Below are positions 1-3,949 of a DNA stretch of 5,096 nt, piece after piece. The notes below the pieces were generated by a model. That model was not told the DNA's origin, ran no database searches, and saw only the letters and a list, made by a program, of their open reading frames with translations. The number at the start of each line of letters is the position of its first letter. The stretch's first letter is position 1. Made by a program: the position numbers and the translations under genes. The DNA is from Chloroflexota bacterium (GTDB taxonomy: Bacteria; Chloroflexota; Dehalococcoidia; DSTF01; JACRBR01). Where the stretch lies: positions 1-5,096 of the forward strand of contig JANXYW010000409.1 in assembly GCA_025355835.1 (NCBI GenBank). Direction: 5' to 3'.

Positions 1-878
1 TCCACCACCCTGACATCCGCGAGAACCAGCGGCGGGTCGAAACTACCGCCCGGATAGGTAACGCCAAGCCAAAAGATCGGGAAGGCGGCGACCGCGTTGT
101 CGATAGCGCTCGAATGCTCCGGGCTCGTGTACCCGACGGCCGACGGCTCGAAGAAGTCCGCTGGCAGCGAGCCCCGCGCGACGAAGTCGATCGCGTAACG
201 TGTGACGCCGTGCAGATCCCGCTCGTACCCGCCGAGCGCGTAGCGATCCGTTCCGTTCCGTTCGAGCGCCAGCGGCACGTAGGTGGCGGCATCGACGAAG
301 AGTCGATTGTGGATTTCAACGACCGAATCAATTCCGGAGAGCTTCCCCTCCGTAACGATCGCCAGCGCGTCGACCGCGCGGAACGTTCGTTGGGATTCCG
401 TCCGGGTGGATACGGTGTTGCCCGGACCCGACGGGCAGTCTGCCAGCAGCGCGAGCACGCGCCCGGCCGCATCCGCGCAACCAGCGAACGGGCCCTTGTA
501 CGGTGTGCCGTCTTCGCCCGCTGTATACGACGCCCCGGTACGATAGACGGCGCCGCGTTCGCGCGTCGTGCTCACGCTCGGCGATCGGTACGTGGTGGTC
601 GTCCGCGTGCGGGCGACGTCAGCCGAAACATCGAGCCAGGCTTCGCTATGGGCGTCAATCCACGGACCATCAACGTCGTCCGTGACGAACGCTACATGCG
701 CCACCATCCCCGGGCGGTTGAGCGCCGACGCCACCCGCGCGTACACGTCCGCGACCGGCGGGCCAGGCGGCGCATTCGATTCGCCGCTCAGCAGCGCCCA
801 GGCCGCTCCAGTAGCCGCGATGACCGCTATCAGCGCCGCCCCTGCGACCGCCGCACTCCGTCCACTCAACCTAGCCAT
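1..878 (-). CDS. Exported or membrane-anchored protein of unknown function, 3' end missing
   Basis: An uninterrupted frame of 292 codons runs from ATG at 878 off the left edge, so the C-terminus is missing. The codon just upstream in frame is TAG (879-881), so this ATG is the most upstream possible start. Its ATG overlaps the stop of the endonuclease III gene by 8 bp, which suggests translational coupling; I see no Shine-Dalgarno sequence. Arginines at residues 3 and 7 precede a hydrophobic run at about 9-30 (AAVAGAALIAVIAATGAAWA), a signal peptide or single membrane anchor. A Pro/Gly linker (about 36-41) then leads to a soluble extracytoplasmic part with two cysteines (134 and 148) that could pair. 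Residues 194-206 (FVDAATYVPLALE) resemble the 'vDaeTylPl' strand seen in LolA/RseB-like lipoprotein-carrier folds. That is only a weak hint, and I do not assign a function. Codon use is G/C-rich in third positions throughout, which supports real coding. Confidence 0.82.
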   Translation of the reverse strand, partial: MARLSGRSAAVAGAALIAVIAATGAAWALLSGESNAPPGPPVADVYARVASALNRPGMVAHVAFVTDDVDGPWIDAHSEAWLDVSADVARTRTTTTYRSPSVSTTRERGAVYRTGASYTAGEDGTPYKGPFAGCADAAGRVLALLADCPSGPGNTVSTRTESQRTFRAVDALAIVTEGKLSGIDSVVEIHNRLFVDAATYVPLALERNGTDRYALGGYERDLHGVTRYAIDFVARGSLPADFFEPSAVGYTSPEHSSAIDNAVAAFPIFWLGVTYPGGSFDPPLVLADVRVV

Positions 879-1632
879 CTACATGCTTGACGGATTCGCG
901 AACCGTTCGGTTCCCGGCAACCTTCCCCACGCTCGGACACAGATCGCGCAGCACGCACGCATCGCACGACGGGCGCTGCGCCGTGCACGTGCGGCGGCCG
1001 TGCTTGATGAGGCCGATGTGGAACGCGTAGTAGCCGTCGGGCGGCACTGCCGCCTCGAGCAGGGCGTGCGCCTTCTCGGCGGTCATCGCGGCGTTGCCGG
1101 CGCGCATCGGGATCAGCGCCAGGCGCTGCGCCACGCGGAAGACGTGCGTGTCGACGGGCATCGCCGGGCGGCCGAGCGCGAAGAGCAGCACGCACGCAAC
1201 CGTCTTCGGACCGACGCCGTGCAGGCTGCCGAGCCACGCGCGCGCCTCGTCGAGCGGCAGTTCGGCGAGAAACGCCAGATCGAAGTCGCCGCGCCGCCCT
1301 TTGATGTCGCGCAGCACCGCCCGGATGCGTGGGGCCTTCGTCGGCGCCAGGCCGCCCGGCTGGATGGCAGCGATCAGCTCTGCCAGCGGCGCCTCCATCA
1401 CGGCGTCCCACGTCGGAAACGCCTCGAGCAGGCGCACGCACGCGCGTCCGGAGTTCGAGTCTGACGTGTTCTGCGAGAGGATCGTCAGCACCAGTTCAGA
1501 CAACGGGTCGCGATGCGGCCGCCACTCCGGAATACCGTACGCGTCGTCGAGCCGCGCGATGATCTCCGGAATGCGCGTGACATTCGCGTGCGGTTTGCGT
1601 GCGCGCGGCTGTTTCTTCGGCTTCGGTGGCAT
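871..1632 (-). CDS. nth: Endonuclease III (HhH-GPD DNA glycosylase/AP lyase with [4Fe-4S] cluster)
   Basis: This 253-residue bifunctional glycosylase/AP lyase removes oxidised pyrimidines in base-excision repair. What I see: LSQNTSD at 52-58 in the N-terminal helical part; a helix-hairpin-helix LHGVGPKT at 137-144 with the catalytic lysine at 143; the catalytic aspartate at 161 in PVDTHV, 18 residues on, as for Lys120/Asp138 of the E. coli enzyme; and a cluster loop with Cys216, 223, 226 and 232 in C-x6-C-x2-C-x5-C spacing. All functional residues are present. The protein is longer than E. coli Nth (211 residues) because of a basic N-terminal tail (MPPKPKKQPRARK) and extra C-terminal residues. 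The ATG at 1632 has no Shine-Dalgarno sequence; a TATGCT box lies 5 nt upstream, which would fit a leaderless start. The downstream exported-protein gene overlaps its stop by 8 bp. MutY is excluded as far as visible: there is no C-terminal MutT-like domain. Confidence 0.95.
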   Translation of the reverse strand: MPPKPKKQPRARKPHANVTRIPEIIARLDDAYGIPEWRPHRDPLSELVLTILSQNTSDSNSGRACVRLLEAFPTWDAVMEAPLAELIAAIQPGGLAPTKAPRIRAVLRDIKGRRGDFDLAFLAELPLDEARAWLGSLHGVGPKTVACVLLFALGRPAMPVDTHVFRVAQRLALIPMRAGNAAMTAEKAHALLEAAVPPDGYYAFHIGLIKHGRRTCTAQRPSCDACVLRDLCPSVGKVAGNRTVRESVKHVDG

Positions 1633-1637
1633 GGCGC

Positions 1638-1643
1638 AGCATA
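1638..1643 (-). promoter_or_regulatory. Possible leaderless -10 box of nth
   Basis: TATGCT on the minus strand fits TANNNT and ends 5 nt before the ATG at 1632, the spacing expected when transcription begins at the start codon. No Shine-Dalgarno sequence is present, and I see no convincing -35 hexamer in the adjoining repeat arm. The strong terminator at 1844-1882 should block read-through from the upstream gene, so some promoter must lie between 1632 and 1844. This is inferred from spacing alone. Confidence 0.3.
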
Positions 1644-1658
1644 CCGCTGCCGGTGCGA

Positions 1659-1838
1659 TTCACCGCGAAGGCGCGGAGGACGCGAAGTCGCAGATTGGCT
1701 TCAGCGCGCAGGTAGAGCTGAGTCTCCTGCCAAGATCCCTCTCCCCCAGTGGGAGAGGGACAGGATCGCCCACAGGCGATCCAGGGTGAGGGCCGCACCC
1801 AACCTTCTCCTCCGCGCTCTTCGCGCCTTCGCGGTGAA
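1659..1838. repeat. MITE-like palindromic element with inverted ends, carrying a nested 60-bp repeat
   Basis: The left end TTCACCGCGAAGGCGCG (1659-1675) is matched exactly, inverted, at 1822-1838. The inverted similarity continues imperfectly inward (left arm to about 1687, right arm from about 1804). Between the arms lie a unique part (about 1688-1734) and one copy of the 60-bp double-hairpin repeat (1735-1794). No transposase is encoded and I find no clear target-site duplication (flanks gtgcga and acgtga differ). The element sits exactly between the 3D-gene terminator and the nth start. It is either a non-autonomous mobile element or one repeat inserted into another. Confidence 0.6.
1735..1794. 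repeat. 60-bp double-hairpin repeat, copy 1
   Basis: The repeat holds two stems. The first is CCCTCTCCC, loop CCAGT, GGGAGAGGG (9 bp, perfect). The second is GGATCGCC, loop CACA, GGCGATCC (8 bp, perfect). It ends in AGGGTGAGGGCC. Two further copies of the same length lie at 3699-3758 and 3796-3855. The design resembles REP/BIME-type intergenic repeats. Confidence 0.85.
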
Positions 1839-1843
1839 ACGTG

Positions 1844-1882
1844 AAAGCAAAGGGCCGGACGAAGTGTCCGGCCCTTTGCTTT
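1844..1882 (-). terminator. Intrinsic terminator of the 3D-domain gene
   Basis: A perfect 17-bp stem (AAAGCAAAGGGCCGGAC and its complement) encloses a 5-nt loop. It begins 22 nt after the stop codon of the 3D-domain gene. The lower stem is A-rich on the 5' side and CCCTTTGCTTT on the 3' side, so the U-rich tract is built into the stem. As a near-symmetric palindrome it could act on either strand, but only minus-strand genes are present here. Confidence 0.85.
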
Positions 1883-1904
1883 GCCTCTAGTTCGATGCAG
1901 ATAC

Positions 1905-2876
1905 CTAGTTGACGATGTGGATGTCCGTCACCGTCGAGCCGAGCGTGCTCTGCCAAGCGATGCCGTCGGTCGTGTTCTCGAAATACACATCGATCCACGT
2001 TGCGGCCAGAGAGCCGCGATCGAGGCACTCGTAGGTGCGACCGGTCGGGTCGCCGTCGATCGTGAGCCTCGTGCCGAAGGGCAGGTTCGAGCTGCACGCC
2101 GCAGCGCCTTCGAACGGCACACCGCCGGCCGACATGTGGTTGCAGAACCCGCCACCCGGACCGGAGCAGCCGTAGATCGTGATGCGCGCAAGCAGCACGG
2201 ATCCCGCCGCTAGGCCCGACGCTCCGTTCAGGCTGAACGGAACGCCCGCCATGCGAACCCGCTCCGCCGCCGCAAGATCACCGCCCGCAGCGGCCTCCGC
2301 GTCGGCAAGCATGTGCATCGCCTTCAAGACGTCCCAGCTCCGCTGCTCGGCGATGCCGGCGAGAAGGGCTGCGCCCATCTGGCCTGCGTCCGGCGCCGCG
2401 ACGCTGTACGATCGCTCCCAGTTCCCGCTCACGCCCGCAGCGGCCCGCAGCTGAAGCGGCGGCCCGTACGTAGGCGCAATCGTGCTGGATGAGCGCAAAC
2501 TGCTTGCCATGGTCGTGACCGCTGGAATCGATGCGGCCGCGAAAAGAACTGCGACCCCAATCAGGGTCGCGATGCCGAGGCGCCGGGCGACGAAGTCCCA
2601 TGCGCTCGACTCGGGCGCCGCAAGCGCGCCATTGGCCGGCGCGAATACGGGCGGAGTCTGTGGGGCGGCTTCGACCAGAGCGGGAGTGAACCCCCGGCGG
2701 GTCGTCCGGCTTCGGTCGTTCACAAGCGCCAGCCCTACCGCCGCGGCGGTGCCCACGACCATCATGGTCGTCCTGGCGCCTGAGACGAATCCTCGGGTAC
2801 TCAGACGGTCCTCCTCTTGAATCGCGCGAAATCGATGCGATGTACAGCTTCCTGCAACAAACAGAGGCCCGCCCAT
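1905..2876 (-). CDS. Membrane-anchored 3D-domain (RlpA-like double-psi beta-barrel) cell-envelope protein
   Basis: The 323-residue protein ends in a 3D/double-psi beta-barrel domain (about 230-323). This fold occurs in peptidoglycan-active proteins such as YabE/Rpf-like factors and the C-terminal part of MltA. Visible signatures are ACSSNLPFGTRLTIDG (260-275), ECLDRG (283-288) and WIDVYF (294-299), with aspartates 274, 276, 286 and 296. Cysteines 237, 245, 261 and 284 all lie in this domain and may form two disulfides, which fits an exported location. Hydrophobic runs at 37-52 and about 100-124 are separated by a basic (DRSRTTRR) and Pro/Ala-rich stretch. The start is uncertain. ATG at 2876 has GGGGAG 5 nt upstream and follows a good promoter. 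A CTG at 2804 has a perfect AGGAGG 5 nt upstream, and codon bias becomes typical only from there. A GTG at 2723 would leave one membrane segment. The gene stands alone, with its own promoter and terminator. Enzymatic activity (lytic transglycosylase or other) cannot be inferred. Confidence 0.88.
   Translation of the reverse strand: MGGPLFVAGSCTSHRFRAIQEEDRLSTRGFVSGARTTMMVVGTAAAVGLALVNDRSRTTRRGFTPALVEAAPQTPPVFAPANGALAAPESSAWDFVARRLGIATLIGVAVLFAAASIPAVTTMASSLRSSSTIAPTYGPPLQLRAAAGVSGNWERSYSVAAPDAGQMGAALLAGIAEQRSWDVLKAMHMLADAEAAAGGDLAAAERVRMAGVPFSLNGASGLAAGSVLLARITIYGCSGPGGGFCNHMSAGGVPFEGAAACSSNLPFGTRLTIDGDPTGRTYECLDRGSLAATWIDVYFENTTDGIAWQSTLGSTVTDIHIVN
2802..2815 (-). promoter_or_regulatory. Strong Shine-Dalgarno before an in-frame CTG (alternative start of the 3D gene)
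   Basis: AGGAGG (2815-2810, within AAGAGGAGG) lies 5 nt before an in-frame CTG at 2804-2802. No ATG, GTG or TTG lies at a suitable distance. Initiation here would give a 299-residue protein beginning M-S-T-R-G-F. Third-position G/C is 11 of 24 codons before this point and 24 of 30 after it, which favours this start or a later one. Confidence 0.45.
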
Positions 2877-2881
2877 AGGCG

Positions 2882-2887
2882 CTCCCC
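2882..2887 (-). promoter_or_regulatory. Shine-Dalgarno GGGGAG for the ATG start at 2876
   Basis: GGGGAG lies 5 nt before the ATG at 2876 and supports the longer form of the 3D-domain protein. It competes with the stronger AGGAGG/CTG pair further down. Both sites could be used. Confidence 0.45.
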
Positions 2888-2962
2888 GACTCTCGCACGA
2901 TAAGTCTTTTTGTTTGTTCGCTAGGTCCCGTGCCAGCAGGAACGGGAGTACGAAGCGCGCGC

Positions 2963-2990
2963 ATTATAGCCCTGAACTCACGGAGATCAA
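2963..2990 (-). promoter_or_regulatory. Sigma-70-type promoter of the 3D-domain gene
   Basis: The -35 box TTGATC (2990-2985) and a perfect -10 TATAAT (2968-2963) are separated by 16 nt. Transcription would start near 2956, giving a leader of about 80 nt to ATG 2876 or about 150 nt to CTG 2804. It is the best promoter match I found in the window and faces the only gene it could serve. Confidence 0.8.
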
Positions 2991-3011
2991 GGCCGATCGG
3001 GGTAGGATCAA
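2985..3011. promoter_or_regulatory. Possible operator: three helically phased GATC sites at the -35 box
   Basis: GATC occurs at 2985, 2995 and 3006, i.e. 10 and 11 bp apart. The outer two lie in direct TTGATC repeats (minus strand) and the middle one in the palindrome CCGATCGG (2993-3000). The first overlaps the -35 hexamer. Such phasing on one DNA face could bind a regulator, but no cognate protein is known here. Confidence 0.3.
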
Positions 3012-3091
3012 CCCTGATTTCCCGGCTTTGGACACCCTGTAGGGAGTGCCTATACGAGTCGATTTTGAATCTAGAAGAGCCATTTTCCGGG

Positions 3092-3119
3092 TTGACATCA
3101 TTTCCCCACAAGATTTAAC
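3092..3119 (+). promoter_or_regulatory. Orphan promoter-like sequence on the plus strand
   Basis: TTGACA (3092-3097) matches the -35 consensus exactly. TTTAAC (3114-3119), 16 nt on, is only a fair -10. A GGAGG follows at 3124-3128 but no usable start codon or open frame comes after it (CTG at 3137 meets TAG within seven codons). It may be chance, a small-RNA promoter, or a remnant. Confidence 0.25.
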
Positions 3120-3490
3120 TACCGGAGGACACGATCTGGGCCGACTGTGTGCATAGTGCAGCTATTCGTCGTCTGATCACTCCTTAGCGCAGGATCGATG
3201 TGGGTTGTCTTGGCGTCCCTCATTGGTTAAAGGACGCCCGCCGAGGACAAAGCAGCCAAATCGCACCCCTCAACCCGCTTCCCCGTCACATATTCGGCCG
3301 GCCGGACGCGCGACTGTCGCGCTTATGTCGCCCTCGACGAGATCGACGCCGCCATTCGAGTGCGTGCACCTCACCCGCAGCGCCGGACGCCAACAGCCGG
3401 GTAGGCGCAGTCCATAAATTGCCCTCTTAGCACGAAGATTTCAGCCCCAATTCGCCAACGAGTGCCGTGCTGCGTCCCGGGTCACCGTCC
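3120..3490. other. Intergenic stretch without a recognisable gene
   Basis: No frame on either strand has the codon bias seen in the neighbouring genes, and I recognise no tRNA or riboswitch core. Two small inverted repeats are visible: GGCGTCC (3212-3218) with GGACGCC (3232-3238), and GCGCGAC-T-GTCGCGC (3308-3322). Neither is followed by a T tract, so I do not call terminators. Confidence 0.6.
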
Positions 3491-3512
3491 CCGCCACCGG
3501 CGTCGGTGGTGG
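3491..3512. repeat. Imperfect hairpin
   Basis: CCGCCACCG (3491-3499) pairs with CGGTGGTGG (3504-3512) around a GCGT loop, with one position needing a G-U pair or mismatch. It is the first of several closely packed stems and has no gene of its own. Confidence 0.5.
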
Positions 3513-3519
3513 ATCGAAA

Positions 3520-3539
3520 GGGCAGTCTACGGACTGCCC
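3520..3539. repeat. REP-like hairpin with TACG loop
   Basis: GGGCAGTC (3520-3527) and GACTGCCC (3532-3539) form a perfect 8-bp stem with a TACG tetraloop, followed by CTACG. There is no T tract, so a palindromic repeat is likelier than a terminator. I see no second copy in the window. Confidence 0.6.
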
Positions 3540-3548
3540 CTACGCGAT

Positions 3549-3575
3549 CGGTGGCCGTGTGGCGCGGTGGCCGTG
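3549..3575. repeat. 11-bp direct repeat
   Basis: CGGTGGCCGTG occurs at 3549-3559 and again at 3565-3575, 16 bp apart. Its function is unknown; it may be slippage inside the repeat-rich zone. Confidence 0.5.
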
Positions 3576-3622
3576 GGTAGCGCGCGCAATTCCAAACTGA
3601 CGCTCGGTCGAGCCGATGGAGC

Positions 3623-3640
3623 GCGGGCGCCCCCGCCCGC
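3623..3640. repeat. GC-only hairpin
   Basis: GCGGGCG and CGCCCGC form a perfect 7-bp stem around a CCCC loop. It looks like another class of small intergenic palindrome, different in sequence from the 60-bp repeat. No T tract follows on either strand. Confidence 0.5.
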
Positions 3641-3698
3641 ACGCAATCGCCAACGCTGGCTCGAGTGCCCGTGATCCACGACAACTGCCGCGCCCAAC

Positions 3699-3758
3699 AT
3701 CCCTCTCCCCCAGTGGGATAGGGACAGGATCGCCCACAGGCGATCCAGGGTGAGGGCC
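3699..3758. repeat. 60-bp double-hairpin repeat, copy 2
   Basis: Same 60-bp length and order as copy 1. The first stem has a mismatch (GGGATAGGG instead of GGGAGAGGG), while the second stem GGATCGCC-CACA-GGCGATCC is unchanged. Confidence 0.85.
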
Positions 3759-3795
3759 CCACACCGCGCATCCACGACAACTGCCGCGCCCCAAC

Positions 3796-3855
3796 ATCCC
3801 TCTCCCCCTGAGGGAGAGGGACAGGATCGCCCACAGGCGATCCAGGGTGAGGGCC
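3796..3855. repeat. 60-bp double-hairpin repeat, copy 3
   Basis: The first stem is a perfect 9 bp but its loop is CCTGA rather than CCAGT. The second stem and its CACA loop are identical to the other copies. It ends 15 bp before the T tract of the thiolase terminator. Confidence 0.85.
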
Positions 3856-3870
3856 ACCCACCCGTACGCC

Positions 3871-3904
3871 AAAACAAAAAAGGAGGAGCGCGCAGCGCCC
3901 CTCC
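3871..3904 (-). terminator. Intrinsic terminator of the thiolase gene
   Basis: On the minus strand GGAGGGGCGC, loop TGC, GCGCTCCTCC forms a 10-bp stem (one G-U pair in RNA), followed directly by TTTTTTGTTTT. It begins 45 nt after the thiolase stop. This is a textbook rho-independent terminator and shows that the thiolase transcript ends before the repeat cluster. Confidence 0.92.
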
Positions 3905-3910
3905 CTCATT

Positions 3911-3945
3911 ACCTAAAACCTAAAACCTAAAACCCAGAACCTACG
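3911..3945. repeat. Heptanucleotide tandem repeat (ACCTAAA)n
   Basis: Three exact ACCTAAA units (3911-3931) are followed by two degenerate ones (ACCCAGA, ACCTACG). The array fills the gap between the thiolase stop at 3950 and its terminator, so it is transcribed in the 3' UTR. It resembles telomere-type repeats in form only. Confidence 0.85.
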
Positions 3946-3949
3946 CGCC

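Larger units (their letters stand above)
3674..3855. repeat. Tandem duplication of a 96/97-bp unit containing the 60-bp repeat
   Basis: Unit A starts at 3674 and unit B at 3770. Both begin ATCCACGACAACTGCCGCGCC, then continue into CAACAT and the 60-bp double-hairpin repeat; B has one extra C in the lead-in. The 11 bp closing unit A (3759-3769) differ from what follows unit B. The lead-in is partly recognisable before copy 1 too (CTGCC near 1727), so the mobile or duplicated unit may be longer than 60 bp. Confidence 0.85.

Noticed and set aside
114..890. Plus-strand open frame of 258 codons
   Set aside because: Arg-rich, low-complexity translation lying antisense to the exported-protein gene, whose minus-strand frame has natural codon bias, a signal segment and a coupled start.
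568..1464. Plus-strand open frame of 298 codons
   Set aside because: It spans the antisense of two genes, including the well-supported endonuclease III, and shows no recognisable domain; it is a GC-rich shadow.
1761..1780. Second stem of the 60-bp repeat as a terminator
   Set aside because: The stem is perfect but no T tract follows on either strand, and it recurs in non-terminal positions.
2278..3111. Minus-strand open frame of 277 codons
   Set aside because: It is out of frame with the 3D-domain gene, crosses that gene's promoter, and has Arg-rich composition typical of a shifted frame.
2820..3120. c-di-AMP (ydaO-type) or other known riboswitch upstream of the 3D gene
   Set aside because: Such riboswitches often precede cell-wall hydrolase genes, so I looked. 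I could not find the conserved core, and most of this stretch lies upstream of the likely transcription start.
3674..3855. Possible CRISPR array
   Set aside because: There are only two tandem units, the repeated part is 60 bp or more and palindromic, and another copy lies 2 kb away; there are no unique spacers of regular size.
3427..3909. Minus-strand open frame of 160 codons
   Set aside because: It runs through both tandem repeats, so the same peptide stretch recurs, and through the thiolase terminator. It is open only because the repeats lack stops in this frame.
3911..3945. Telomere or replicon end
   Set aside because: Only five short units inside a transcribed intergenic gap with ordinary sequence on both sides.
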